From Rhizobium sp. FKL33 (lineage in GTDB: Bacteria > Pseudomonadota > Alphaproteobacteria > Rhizobiales > Rhizobiaceae), in assembly GCF_005222915.1 (NCBI RefSeq), contig NZ_STFX01000009.1:96605-160604 (forward strand): a stretch of DNA of 64,000 bases. Reading direction: 5' to 3'. Shown here piece by piece: positions 8,639-16,633 of this stretch. The stretch's first letter is position 1, and each line of letters starts with the position of its first letter. Under the pieces are notes generated by a model. It was not told the origin of the DNA. It made no database searches and saw only the letters and a list, made by a program, of their open reading frames with translations. The translations under genes and the position numbers were made by a program.

Positions 8639-10234
8639 ATGGCGCCACGCGTTCTCGTTTCCGACGAACTCTCGGAAACCGCCGTCCAGATCTTTCGTGA
8701 TCGCGGCATCGATGTCGATTTCCAGCCGAAGCTCGGCAAGGACAAGGACAAACTCGCCGAAATCATCGGTAATTACGACGGCCTCGCCATCCGCTCGGCC
8801 ACCAAGGCGACGGAAAAGCTGATCGCGGCGGCGACCAATCTCAAGGTCATCGGCCGCGCCGGCATCGGCGTCGACAATGTCGACATTCCCGCCGCCTCGC
8901 GCCGCGGCATCATCGTGATGAACACGCCGTTCGGCAATTCCATCACCACCGCCGAACACGCTATTGCGCTGATGTTCGCCGTCGCCCGCCAGCTTCCCGC
9001 CGCCGACACCTCCACCCAGGCCGGCAAATGGGAAAAATCGAAATTCATGGGTGTGGAAATCACCGGCAAGACGCTGGGCGTGATCGGCGCCGGCAATATC
9101 GGCTCGATCGTCTGCTCGCGGGCGCTGGGCCTCAAGATGCATGTTCTCGCCTACGACCCCTTCCTGTCTGCCGAGCGCGCGCAGGAAATGGGCGTCACCA
9201 AGGTTGAGCTCGACGAACTGTTGGCGCAGGCCGATTTCATCACCCTGCATGTGCCGATGACCGACAAGACGCGCGGCATTCTCAATAAGGACGCCATCGC
9301 CAAGACCAAGCCGGGCGTGCGCATCATCAACTGCGCCCGCGGCGGCCTCGTCGATGAAGCGGCGCTCGCCGAAGCGCTGAAGTCGGGCCATGTCGCCGGC
9401 GCCGGTTTCGACGTGTTCGAAGTCGAGCCCGCCACAGAAAGCCCGCTCTTCGGCCTGCCGAACGTGGTCTGCACGCCGCATCTCGGCGCATCCACCACCG
9501 AAGCCCAGGAAAACGTCGCCCTTCAGGTCGCCGAGCAGATGTCGGACTATCTGGTGCATGGCGCGGTGTCGAACGCCATCAACATGCCGTCGATCACCGC
9601 CGACGAAGCGCCGCGCCTCAAGCCCTTCATCAAGCTCGCCGACGTGCTGGGCGCGTTCGTGGGCCAGGTCACGGACACCGCCATCAAGGAAATCGAAATC
9701 CTCTATGACGGCTCGACCGCGTCGATGAACACCAAGGCGCTGACCTCGGCGCTGCTCGCCGGTCTGATCCGCAGCCAGGTCGCCGACGTCAACATGGTCT
9801 CGGCGCCGATCATGATCAAGGAAAAGGGCGTGATCCTGTCCGAAGTCAAGCGCGACAAGTCGGGCGTCTATGACGGCTATATCAAGCTGACCGTCACCAC
9901 CGACAAGAACACCCGTTCGGTCGCGGGCACGGTGTTCTCCGACGGCAAGCCGCGCTTCATCCAGATCAAGGGCATCAACATGGACGCCGATGTCGGCGCC
10001 AACATGGTCTATATCTCCAACACCGACGTGCCCGGCATGATCGGCTTCATGGGCACGACCCTCGGCGCCGCCGGCGTCAACATTGCCAACTTCCAGCTCG
10101 GCCGCGACAAGCAGGGCGGCGACGCGATCGCGCTCCTCTATGTCGACGAGCCGATCAAGGACGAGGTGATCGCCAAGCTGACCGCCAACGAGGCGATCCG
10201 TCAGGTGAAGCCGCTGGTGTTCAACGTCGACTGA
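8639..10234 (+). CDS. serA: D-3-phosphoglycerate dehydrogenase
   Basis: SerA oxidises 3-phosphoglycerate to 3-phosphohydroxypyruvate with NAD, the first step of serine synthesis. The 531 residues match the long form: substrate-binding halves around a Rossmann domain with GVIGAGNIGS at about residues 147-156, the catalytic elements INCARGGLVDE and PHLGASTTEAQENVA, an intervening domain, and a C-terminal ACT domain from about residue 455 (MVYISNTDVPGMIGFMG) that usually binds serine for feedback control. GAGGAGCCC before the ATG is a good ribosome site. A hairpin follows the stop. Confidence 0.97.
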   Translation: MAPRVLVSDELSETAVQIFRDRGIDVDFQPKLGKDKDKLAEIIGNYDGLAIRSATKATEKLIAAATNLKVIGRAGIGVDNVDIPAASRRGIIVMNTPFGNSITTAEHAIALMFAVARQLPAADTSTQAGKWEKSKFMGVEITGKTLGVIGAGNIGSIVCSRALGLKMHVLAYDPFLSAERAQEMGVTKVELDELLAQADFITLHVPMTDKTRGILNKDAIAKTKPGVRIINCARGGLVDEAALAEALKSGHVAGAGFDVFEVEPATESPLFGLPNVVCTPHLGASTTEAQENVALQVAEQMSDYLVHGAVSNAINMPSITADEAPRLKPFIKLADVLGAFVGQVTDTAIKEIEILYDGSTASMNTKALTSALLAGLIRSQVADVNMVSAPIMIKEKGVILSEVKRDKSGVYDGYIKLTVTTDKNTRSVAGTVFSDGKPRFIQIKGINMDADVGANMVYISNTDVPGMIGFMGTTLGAAGVNIANFQLGRDKQGGDAIALLYVDEPIKDEVIAKLTANEAIRQVKPLVFNVD

Positions 10235-10257
10235 TCCGGCCAGCACCTGAAAGATAG

Positions 10258-10285
10258 GAAGGGCGCGGCGCAAGCTGCGCCCTTC
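10258..10285 (+). terminator. hairpin after serA
   Basis: Perfect 9-bp stem GAAGGGCGC / GCGCCCTTC with a 10-nt loop, 23 nt after the stop; the T tract behind it is weak. It lies between convergent genes. Confidence 0.55.
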
Positions 10286-10301
10286 GTCATTTCCGACATG
10301 G

Positions 10302-10646
10302 TCAGGCCGTGGCGAGCGTCGTCCAGGCGGCGCCGGTCCAGACCTTCAGCGCTGCCGCATCGATGAACCAGGCGAGCCAGCCCGGTTTGGGCGTATGGAA
10401 TGTCCAGACTCCATCCTCGCGGGCGGCGATGGAGCCGCTCTTGCCCGCCCAATCGCCAACCGCCGGGCTCGACACGAAGTGACGATCGCCTTCGGCCGGG
10501 GAGAGGGGAGGGGAGCCTCGCATATCCACAATGGCGAGATGGACGAGCGCGTCCAACTTCTGGAGGGCTTCGTTATGGGTGATGTGTTTTTGCGCCTGCG
10601 ACGACAGGATGTAGGGCAGGTCGAGACGGCTGGTCTGCTCGGTCAA
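10302..10646 (-). CDS. DUF2793 protein, phage-tail-associated domain
   Basis: The 114-residue protein carries the DUF2793 signature LDLPYILSSQAQKHITHNEAL near the N-terminus, followed by a small beta-rich part (GDRHFVSSPAVGDWAGKSGSIAAREDGVWTF is the central stretch). DUF2793 is found in prophage and phage-like tail or baseplate proteins, usually as part of larger proteins; here it stands alone with no other phage genes. No ATG is available: TTG at 10646 is preferred because AGGA lies 7 nt upstream, while TTG at 10652 is too close to it. A near-CtrA sequence (CTAA-N7-TTAAC, 10656-10671) covers the promoter/ribosome-site region. Likely a domesticated or remnant phage gene. Confidence 0.7.
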   Translation of the reverse strand: MTEQTSRLDLPYILSSQAQKHITHNEALQKLDALVHLAIVDMRGSPPLSPAEGDRHFVSSPAVGDWAGKSGSIAAREDGVWTFHTPKPGWLAWFIDAAALKVWTGAAWTTLATA

Positions 10647-10747
10647 GGTCAAATCCTAACTTTGGGTTAACGGAAAGAAAGCCGTTCCATGCTAGGACAG
10701 TTTCGACAGGCGGGGACGTTCGGGAGACGGAAAATCAAGCCGAAACG

Positions 10748-10776
10748 AAAAAGACCGGGACGAACCCGGCCTTTTT
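10748..10776 (-). terminator. bidirectional terminator after sciP
   Basis: A stem around CCGGG / CCCGG extended by A/T pairs, loop of 5 nt, flanked by A5 on one side and T5 on the other, so it can work on both strands. It directly follows the sciP stop on the minus strand. Confidence 0.7.
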
Positions 10777-10794
10777 AAACTCGATCGCCAGGAC

Positions 10795-11070
10795 TTAGTG
10801 GCGATACTGCTGGATGCGCGTGGTGCGCAGGCCGGCAAGACCATGTTCGGAAATCGAGCTCTGCCAGGACAGGAACTCTTCCACCGTCAGAGTATAGCGT
10901 TCACAGGCTTCTTCGAGGCTCAACAGGCCGCCGCGCACGGCTGCGACCACTTCCGCCTTGCGGCGGATAACCCAGCGACGAGTATTGGAAGGCGGCAAAT
11001 CCGCGATCGTCAACGGGCTGCCATCGGGTCCGATGACATATTTAACTCTTGGACGTATTGCTTCGGTCAT
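10795..11070 (-). CDS. sciP: CtrA inhibitor SciP (DUF1153)
   Basis: The 91-residue protein is a near-textbook DUF1153/SciP: VKYVIGPDGSPLTIADLPP, then a helix-turn-helix RRWVIRRKAEVVAAVRGGLLSLEEACERY and TVEEFLSWQ. In Caulobacter SciP binds CtrA and blocks activation of CtrA-dependent promoters in the second half of the cell cycle. The start at 11070 (MTEAIRPR) is chosen over an upstream one (11097) by family length and a GAGAGTCC ribosome site. A GACTC methylation site and a near-consensus CtrA box lie just upstream, which would close a CtrA-SciP feedback loop. A terminator follows. Confidence 0.93.
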   Translation of the reverse strand: MTEAIRPRVKYVIGPDGSPLTIADLPPSNTRRWVIRRKAEVVAAVRGGLLSLEEACERYTLTVEEFLSWQSSISEHGLAGLRTTRIQQYRH

Positions 11071-11072
11071 TG

Positions 11073-11138
11073 GACTCTCTACACAAACAAAGACCATATG
11101 AGCGGTACTCTAGGACCCCACCTTTAAAATTTGCCTAA
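11073..11138 (-). promoter_or_regulatory. sciP control region: GANTC site and CtrA-like box
   Basis: GACTC at 11073-11077 fits the CcrM methylation sequence GANTC and lies almost in the ribosome site. TTAA-AATTTGC-CTAA at 11124-11138 differs from the CtrA box TTAA-N7-TTAA by one base and lies about 55-70 nt upstream of the start codon. In Caulobacter sciP is itself under CtrA control. Confidence 0.4.
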
Positions 11139-11320
11139 ACGCTCCGGAAAAAATTTATGAAAAGCTCTGATAAATCAGTCCGCTTGCGGAGAGCGCCCGC
11201 GAAAAGCCCGCACATCTCGGCTTGTTGGCGCCTCATTTAGTTCCTATATCGCCCGCGAAATTCATGTTAAACAGGGCATTCAAGCCCAGCGACAGCCTTT
11301 TCAGTGCAAGAGTAAAGACC

Positions 11321-12517
11321 GTGAACAGCCTCGATTTCGACAAGCGTCCTGAAGACACCCGCGTGGTCGTCGCCATGTCCGGCGGCGTCGATTCGTCCGT
11401 GGTCGCCGGTCTTCTGGCGCGCGAGGGCTATGAGGTCATCGGCATCACGCTGCAGCTCTACGATCATGGCGCCGCCGTGCATCGCGCCGGTTCCTGCTGC
11501 GCGGGCCAGGATATCGACGATGCGCGCCGGGTTTGCGAAACGCTCGGCATTCCGCATTACGTGCTGGATTACGAACGCCGCTTCAAGGAAACGGTGATCA
11601 ATCCTTTCGCCGAAAGCTATGTCGCGGGCGAAACGCCGATACCCTGCGTGGCCTGCAACCAGACGGTCAAATTCGCCGATCTCCTGATCACCGCCAAGGA
11701 ACTGGGCGCCGACGCGCTCGCCACCGGCCATTACATCCGCTCGCGCGCCAATCCGACGCCGGAAAATCCAGCTCGCCGCGCGCTGTACCGCCCGACGGAT
11801 GCGGAGCGCGACCAGAGCTATTTTCTGTTCGCCACAACGCAGGAGCAGATCGACTATCTCCGCTTTCCGCTCGGCGGCATGTCGAAGGCGGATGTGCGGG
11901 CGCTTGCGGCAGAGATGGGCCTCGTCGTCGCCGCCAAGGCCGACAGCCAGGACATCTGCTTCGTGCCGCAAGGCCGTTATAGCGACCTGATCACTAAATT
12001 GCGTCCTGACGCCAAGCTCGGCGGCGATATCGTCCATCTCGATGGACGCGTGCTCGGCCAGCATGACGGCATCCTGCATTACACGATTGGCCAGCGGCGC
12101 GGCATCGGCGTCGCCACCGGCGAGCCGCTGTATGTCGTGCATCTCGACGCCCGCAGCAAGCGGGTGATCGTGGGGCCGAAGGAAGCGCTGGACACCAGGC
12201 GGATCTATCTGCGCGACATGAACTGGCTGGGAGACGCCTCCCTGACCGAGATGGTCGGCGACGGTTTCGAATGTTTCGCCAAGGTGCGTTCGACGCGGCC
12301 GCCCAAGCCCGCGACGCTGCATGTCGACGCCACCGGCGTCTATGTCGACCTGCATGACGGCGAGCCGGGGCTCGCGCCCGGCCAGGCCTGCGCGCTCTAT
12401 TCCGCGCCCGGCGAAGACGCGCGCGTTTATGGCGGCGGCTTCATCGATCGGTCGGAAAAAGATGCGCCGTCGGAAGCGCTGCTGAAGCGGCTGCTGCAAT
12501 CGGCCCAGGCCGCCTGA
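11321..12517 (+). CDS. mnmA: tRNA 2-thiouridylase
   Basis: MnmA activates U34 of tRNA-Lys, -Glu and -Gln with ATP and inserts sulfur to give 2-thiouridine. The protein shows the ATP-binding PP-loop [12 protein letters not shown] (about residues 16-26), the nucleophile cysteine about C112 in PCVACN, and the persulfide cysteine about C213 in DSQDICFVP, both needed for catalysis. The GTG at 11321 is chosen because it gives the typical rhizobial N-terminus [14 protein letters not shown] and 398 residues; an ATG at 11264 would add 19 untypical residues. The ribosome site before the GTG is weak. Confidence 0.95.
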   Translation: MNSLDFDKRPEDTRVVVAMSGGVDSSVVAGLLAREGYEVIGITLQLYDHGAAVHRAGSCCAGQDIDDARRVCETLGIPHYVLDYERRFKETVINPFAESYVAGETPIPCVACNQTVKFADLLITAKELGADALATGHYIRSRANPTPENPARRALYRPTDAERDQSYFLFATTQEQIDYLRFPLGGMSKADVRALAAEMGLVVAAKADSQDICFVPQGRYSDLITKLRPDAKLGGDIVHLDGRVLGQHDGILHYTIGQRRGIGVATGEPLYVVHLDARSKRVIVGPKEALDTRRIYLRDMNWLGDASLTEMVGDGFECFAKVRSTRPPKPATLHVDATGVYVDLHDGEPGLAPGQACALYSAPGEDARVYGGGFIDRSEKDAPSEALLKRLLQSAQAA

Positions 12518-12540
12518 GCCTTGAATTGAAAAGGCTTTTT
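12517..12540 (+). terminator. probable terminator after mnmA
   Basis: A 6-bp stem AGCCTT / AAGGCT with an 8-nt loop starts at the end of the mnmA stop and continues into TTTT. Confidence 0.5.
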
Positions 12541-12581
12541 CAGCTTTTTCCGACCTTTGGGCAGAAAGTGACCGAAGGCGC

Positions 12582-12610
12582 TTGACAGGGGCGGAACCCG
12601 CTTCTATAAG
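12582..12610 (+). promoter_or_regulatory. sigma-70 promoter of the tRNA-Met gene
   Basis: A consensus TTGACA (12582-12587) is separated by exactly 17 nt from TATAAG (12605-12610), 40 nt before the tRNA. It is the strongest housekeeping promoter seen in the window. Confidence 0.8.
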
Positions 12611-12649
12611 CCGCGCCACGACGACGGCGCTAAGCCCGGTGTCGCGTGT

Positions 12650-12726
12650 GGCGGGGTAGCTCAGGTGGTGAGAGCGTGGGATTCATAACCCCAAGGTCGG
12701 CGGTTCAAGTCCGCCCTCCGCTACCA
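12650..12726 (+). tRNA. tRNA-Met (CAT), elongator type
   Basis: A 77-nt cloverleaf with encoded CCA. Acceptor GGCGGGG pairs with CTCCGCT using two G-U pairs, the D stem is GCTC/GAGC, the anticodon loop is TTCATAA with CAT, and the T arm is GGCGG-TTCAAGT-CCGCC. The anticodon stem has an A-C mismatch next to the loop. Initiator tRNA is unlikely because positions 29-31/39-41 are not three G-C pairs, and the tRNA-Ile2 body sequence is different. It has its own promoter and terminator. Confidence 0.95.
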
Positions 12727-12745
12727 AATATTCCAAGGTCGAGAT

Positions 12746-12775
12746 AAGCCGGATGCGTTTGCTCCGGCTTTTTTG
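12746..12775 (+). terminator. intrinsic terminator of tRNA-Met
   Basis: Perfect 8-bp stem AAGCCGGA / TCCGGCTT with a 9-nt loop followed by TTTT, 20 nt after the tRNA. Confidence 0.75.
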
Positions 12776-12809
12776 TTGCGCGACAGTCGCCTCGGCAAGG
12801 CTCTTGCCA

Positions 12810-13493
12810 TCACGGGCGCACGTGTTTGGGGTGGATGATCAGGGTTTGCCGCGTGATTTCCTGCTTGAGCAGCGATGTGTGATCTGCAAGAACCTCCTTG
12901 AGCGCATCCCAAGCTTCTTGCTCGCGCAGTCGTGCGCCCTCATCCGCCAGCAGCCTGATATTTTTCGACGACACAATACGAGCGAGATCGCCAAAGGTCG
13001 CAATTCTGGTGGGCAATCTTATCGGCGCTATTTTCAAGACCGCGCATGCCAAAACCGCCGATGTTATCGCTAGCCACCATGAGTAGCCTGAAACAAGAAT
13101 AGTGATTGGGGCCGCGATCATCAGGACCAGTGCGGCGTATCCCAAAAGTGGAAGTTCAAGGAATGGCGCTCTGAGATGGCAATCCTTTTCGATGATGCGG
13201 TGTATTTCTCTTGTCGGAATGGACGAAAGAACTGTGATCGGCGTGTTGGGCCTCAACTTCGTGCCTATACGAGGTTGTAACGCGCGGCGGAGCCGGAAAA
13301 ACGTCATCGCTGTAGCGCAGCGCCCCTCGGCAGCGCCAGCCGGCAATTTCGCCGCGACTGCGTTGAAAAAATCGCCTACGGTTCGGACATGCTCGAGTTC
13401 AAATTCATTGAAGCGACATCCGAACGCCTCCTCCACGTCTTCAAGCAGTTCGCTTTCGTCGCCGTCGCCATACAATCCCATCGAATTTGTCAT
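12810..13493 (-). CDS. acyl-carrier-like membrane protein of unknown function
   Basis: The start at 13493 has a strong ribosome site (GAAGGAG, 7-nt spacing) and gives 227 residues; the frame is open 36 codons further but without a site. The N-terminal 50 residues (ESELLEDVEEAFGCRFNEFELEHVRTVGDFF is the core, read from about residue 13) resemble the second half of an acyl carrier fold, closest in pattern to DUF1493, but the position of the phosphopantetheine serine holds aspartate. Two adjacent hydrophobic segments follow (LLGYAALVLMIAAPITILV and WWLAITSAVLACAVL), then a cytoplasmic C-terminal part that is basic and helical. It sits alone behind tRNA-Met. Function unknown; possibly a genomic-island cargo gene next to a tRNA. 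Confidence 0.7.
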   Translation of the reverse strand: MTNSMGLYGDGDESELLEDVEEAFGCRFNEFELEHVRTVGDFFNAVAAKLPAGAAEGRCATAMTFFRLRRALQPRIGTKLRPNTPITVLSSIPTREIHRIIEKDCHLRAPFLELPLLGYAALVLMIAAPITILVSGYSWWLAITSAVLACAVLKIAPIRLPTRIATFGDLARIVSSKNIRLLADEGARLREQEAWDALKEVLADHTSLLKQEITRQTLIIHPKHVRP

Positions 13494-13681
13494 CGATGCG
13501 CTCCTTCGGATTGATACTACAGCGCTGGGCGTCTGGATTCCAAGCGCATCTGTATGTCCTCTTTGCTTTGGCGATAATCTCTGACTTTCGCGCCACGTCA
13601 AGTTGTGATTGTTGCGGTCGCGCTAAGAAGAGCGGCTCGGCGGGATGCAGCTTGTTGTGGAATTCCCCTTGTCATTCATCC

Positions 13682-13711
13682 ATATTTGAATAATCTATTT
13701 ACTCATGAACT
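13682..13711 (+). promoter_or_regulatory. candidate IclR operator before the CoA-transferase gene
   Basis: The 19 bases from 13682 match 16 of 19 bases of the element at 18361 in the promoter region of the IclR regulator gene, including an identical TGAATAATCT. The rest of the element here ends in CTCATGAAC, a weaker copy of the second repeat. It lies 35-60 nt upstream of the start codon at 13745. Confidence 0.45.
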
Positions 13712-13744
13712 GAGTGGGCCGCTTCGGCTCGGGTGGAGGAGAGA

Positions 13745-14905
13745 ATGCCTGAAATGATCGAGCCGCCGCTGGCGGGTCTCGTGGTCGTCGACATGAGCCA
13801 GTTTCTGTCGGGTCCCTATTGTTCGCTCAGACTTCTGGATCTCGGCGCGCGCGTGATCAAGATCGAGCGGCCTGACGGCGGCGATCTTTCGCGGCGGCTT
13901 TATCTCAGCGACACCGAGATCGGCGGCGATTCCACCATTTTCCATGCGATCAACCGGGGCAAGGAAAGTCTCGCGATCGACATGAAGAACCCGGCTGATC
14001 TCGACGCGCTGAAGGCGCTGATTGCCAAGGCCGATGTGGTGATACAGAATTTCCGTCCGGGCGTGATCCAGCGTCTCGGGCTCGATTACGAGGCGGTGAA
14101 GGCGATCAATCCCGGCATCGTCTACGGTTCGATCTCGGGCTATGGCGAGGAGGGGCCGTGGGTGTCGCGGCCGGGGCAGGATCTGCTTGCCCAGTCGCGC
14201 TCGGGCCTGATGTGGCTGAACGGCGATCACGACCAGGGGCCGGTGCCGTTTGGCCTGGCGGTCGGCGACATGCTGGCGGGCGCCGCGCTCTGCCAGGGAC
14301 TGCTGGCGGCGCTGGTGCGGCGCGGAATTTCCGGCCGAGGCGCGCATGTCGAGACCAGCCTGCTCGAAGCGCTGGTGGATTTTCAGTTCGAAGTGCTGAC
14401 CACCTATCTCAATGATGGCCGGCGCATGCCCAAGCGCTCCGGCTTCCGCAGCGCGCATGCCTATCTCTCCGCGCCCTATGGCGTCTATCCTGCGCAGAAC
14501 GGCTATCTCGCGCTGGCGATGACGCCGATCGGCAAGATCGAGAAACTGCTCGACATTCCCGAACTCGCCGCCTTCAGCGACAATCCCTCCAGCTGGTTCA
14601 CCGAGCGCGACGACATCAAGAAGCTGATCGCGGCGCGCATCGCTGCCGGCACGGTCGAACATTGGCTGTCGCTGCTCGAGCCTGCCGACATCTGGTGCGC
14701 CAAGGTGCTGGACTGGGACGAATTGATGGAGCATGAAGGCTTCCAGACGCTCGACATGCTGCAGACGGTGACCCGCGAGGACGCCGTCTCCATACTCACC
14801 ACCTCGTCGCCGCTCCGGGTCAACGGCCAGCGCCCGCATGGCGACCGCGCCGCCCCCCGGATCGGCGAGCATTCGGACAGGATCCGCAAGGAGTTCAATC
14901 TATGA
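13745..14905 (+). CDS. CaiB/BaiF family (class III) CoA-transferase
   Basis: Class III CoA-transferases move CoA between carboxylic acids in the cytoplasm. The 386-residue protein has the family opening LAGLVVVDMSQFLSGPYCSLRLLDLGARVIKIERP, the segment INRGKESLAIDMKNP, and the catalytic aspartate at about D175 in GLAVGDMLAGAA. The ATG at 13745 is preferred because GGAGGAGAG precedes it. Its stop overlaps the start of the next gene by four bases (ATGA). The neighbouring genes are sugar-acid catabolic, so the acceptor is probably a sugar-derived or dicarboxylic acid; the actual substrate is not predictable. Confidence 0.88.
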   Translation: MPEMIEPPLAGLVVVDMSQFLSGPYCSLRLLDLGARVIKIERPDGGDLSRRLYLSDTEIGGDSTIFHAINRGKESLAIDMKNPADLDALKALIAKADVVIQNFRPGVIQRLGLDYEAVKAINPGIVYGSISGYGEEGPWVSRPGQDLLAQSRSGLMWLNGDHDQGPVPFGLAVGDMLAGAALCQGLLAALVRRGISGRGAHVETSLLEALVDFQFEVLTTYLNDGRRMPKRSGFRSAHAYLSAPYGVYPAQNGYLALAMTPIGKIEKLLDIPELAAFSDNPSSWFTERDDIKKLIAARIAAGTVEHWLSLLEPADIWCAKVLDWDELMEHEGFQTLDMLQTVTREDAVSILTTSSPLRVNGQRPHGDRAAPRIGEHSDRIRKEFNL

Positions 14906-16029
14906 CCATCACGCTCAAGGGCATGACCTGGAGCCATCCGCGCGGCTACGACCCGATGGTGGCGTCATCCGCGCTCTATCTCCAGCAGAAGGGCGTCGAG
15001 ATCGTCTGGGACAAGCGCTCGCTGCAGGATTTCGAATCCTTCCCGGTCGAAGAACTGGCCCGCGCCTATGACCTGATCGTCATCGATCATCCGCATGTGG
15101 GCCAGATCACTACCGAAAATTGCCTCGCGCCTTTGGACATCGACGGCCGCGAACAGGAATTCGACGCCATGGCGAAGGCCTCCGTCGGCGAATCCTTCCG
15201 CAGCTACAATTGGCAGGGCCGGCAATGGGCCTTCCCGATCGACGCCGCCGCCCAGGTCCAGGCTTTCCGCGAGGATCTCGCCGACGCCGTGGAGACGCTG
15301 GACGAGGTGTTCGAACTGGCCGAGCAGGGCGGGGTGATGCTGCCGCTCAAGCCGCCGCATTCGCTGATGACCTTCTACACGCTCTGCGCCAATATGATGA
15401 GCCCATGCTCGACGGCCAAGGGCGACCTGATCGACGAGGAGACGGGTCTTGCCGCCTATACGGTGCTCTCCGAACTGGTCGGGCTCATCGATCCCGCCTG
15501 CTTCGACATGGACCCGATCGCGGTGTCGGAAAAGATGGCCGAAGCCGACAGCGTCATCGCCTGCGCGCCCTATATCTATGGCTATGTTTCCTATGCGCTC
15601 GACGGCTTCCGACCCAATCCACTGACCTTCACCGATATTCCCGAGGCGGGCGTAATCGGGCCTGCCGGCTCGGCGCTCGGCGGCACCGGCATCGCCGTGT
15701 CGGCTTTCTCTAGCAACAAGGACGCGGCAATCGACTTCGCCTATTGGGTGGCGTCGGCCGAGATCCAGAAGGGCGTCTATGCCGCCTCCGGCGGCCAGCC
15801 CGGCCATGCCGACGCCTGGGAAGACGAGGGTGTGAACGAAAAGACCTTCGGCTTCTACGACAACACCCGTCCGACGCTGGAAGGCGCCTGGGTGCGGCCG
15901 CGCCACAATGGCTATATGGCGTTCCAGCATGCGGCGTCGGAGCGGATCAACAAGGGGCTGAAGGCGGGCGAGGACGGCAAGATCGTGATCGCCGATCTCA
16001 ACCGGCTGTTCCGCGACAGTTTTCTCTGA
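14902..16029 (+). CDS. solute-binding-like protein without signal peptide
   Basis: The 375-residue protein has the fold signature of family 1 extracellular solute-binding proteins (RAYDLIVIDHPHVGQ, FPIDAAAQVQAFREDL, YGYVSYALDGF, GGTGIAVSAFSSNKDAAIDFAYWVAS, GGQPGHADAW). Yet it begins MTITLKGMTWSHPRGYDPM, with no signal peptide, lipobox or twin-arginine motif, and its start codon overlaps the CoA-transferase stop, so there is no room for one. It is therefore expected in the cytoplasm and coupled to the CoA-transferase. It may be a substrate chaperone, sensor or accessory subunit; no transport genes adjoin it. A terminator follows. Confidence 0.75.
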   Translation: MTITLKGMTWSHPRGYDPMVASSALYLQQKGVEIVWDKRSLQDFESFPVEELARAYDLIVIDHPHVGQITTENCLAPLDIDGREQEFDAMAKASVGESFRSYNWQGRQWAFPIDAAAQVQAFREDLADAVETLDEVFELAEQGGVMLPLKPPHSLMTFYTLCANMMSPCSTAKGDLIDEETGLAAYTVLSELVGLIDPACFDMDPIAVSEKMAEADSVIACAPYIYGYVSYALDGFRPNPLTFTDIPEAGVIGPAGSALGGTGIAVSAFSSNKDAAIDFAYWVASAEIQKGVYAASGGQPGHADAWEDEGVNEKTFGFYDNTRPTLEGAWVRPRHNGYMAFQHAASERINKGLKAGEDGKIVIADLNRLFRDSFL

Positions 16030-16050
16030 GACATAGATCCCGATAGGACG

Positions 16051-16078
16051 AAGCCGCCGCAACGCTCGCGGCGGCTTT
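16051..16078 (+). terminator. terminator between convergent operons
   Basis: Perfect 10-bp stem AAGCCGCCGC / GCGGCGGCTT with a 7-nt loop ending in TTT, between the plus-strand CoA-transferase operon and the minus-strand MaoC gene. Confidence 0.7.
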
Positions 16079-16091
16079 GTTGCTCTCTGGG

Positions 16092-16628
16092 TCAGGCGTC
16101 CGGGCGCTGACCCGAGCGGTAGCGCACCGTCTGGATATGCTCGCAGTAGAGCACGAGTTCGCCTTCGCCCTTGAACACTTCGTAGGAGGCGCGGATCAGG
16201 CCGAGCTGGTCATATTTCGGCTCTTTGCCGAGATTGGTGCGGATTGTGTAGATCGTGTCGCCGATGAACACCGGCTTGATGAAGCGGAGCCGGTCATAGC
16301 CATAGGAAAAGGCGTTGACGCAGTTGGTCGCCACCAGTCCCAGGCCGGCGGAGAACACGAAGGCCCCGGCCACCAGCCGACGCCCGAACATGCCCTCGGT
16401 CTCGGCGAAGATCTGGTCGCCGACATAAGGATGCATGTCGAGCACCAGCGCGTTGAACTGCATGGACTCGCCTTCGGAGATCGTGCGCCTCAGCGAGCGG
16501 ATCTTGTGGCCGATCTCGAAATCCTCGTAGAACCAGTTCTCGGCATTCCACACCGGCAGATCGGCGTGATCGGCCGGCATGGTGCGGGGATGCGTGCTTT
16601 CGACGCCAACGGTCGGAGAGGGCGCCAT
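16092..16628 (-). CDS. MaoC-like hot-dog protein with altered active site
   Basis: The 178-residue protein belongs to the MaoC/R-specific enoyl-CoA hydratase family ([60 protein letters not shown]). It is clearly related to the MaoC protein at 19522, sharing the last motif almost unchanged. The catalytic loop is altered: the paralogue has GDFFPHHMD whereas this one has LDMHPYVGD, keeping the aspartate but replacing the catalytic histidine by valine, and the following HG is AG. It may be inactive, or partner the active copy as eukaryotic and archaeal hot-dog dehydratases do. It follows the amidohydrolase gene with 5 nt between, as one operon. Confidence 0.82.
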   Translation of the reverse strand: MAPSPTVGVESTHPRTMPADHADLPVWNAENWFYEDFEIGHKIRSLRRTISEGESMQFNALVLDMHPYVGDQIFAETEGMFGRRLVAGAFVFSAGLGLVATNCVNAFSYGYDRLRFIKPVFIGDTIYTIRTNLGKEPKYDQLGLIRASYEVFKGEGELVLYCEHIQTVRYRSGQRPDA

Positions 16629-16633
16629 GGTCT

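Noticed and set aside
12650-13493. A tRNA-borne genomic island starting at tRNA-Met
   Set aside because: No integrase gene and no repeat of the tRNA 3' end was seen downstream; only one unknown gene follows, so island status remains a guess.
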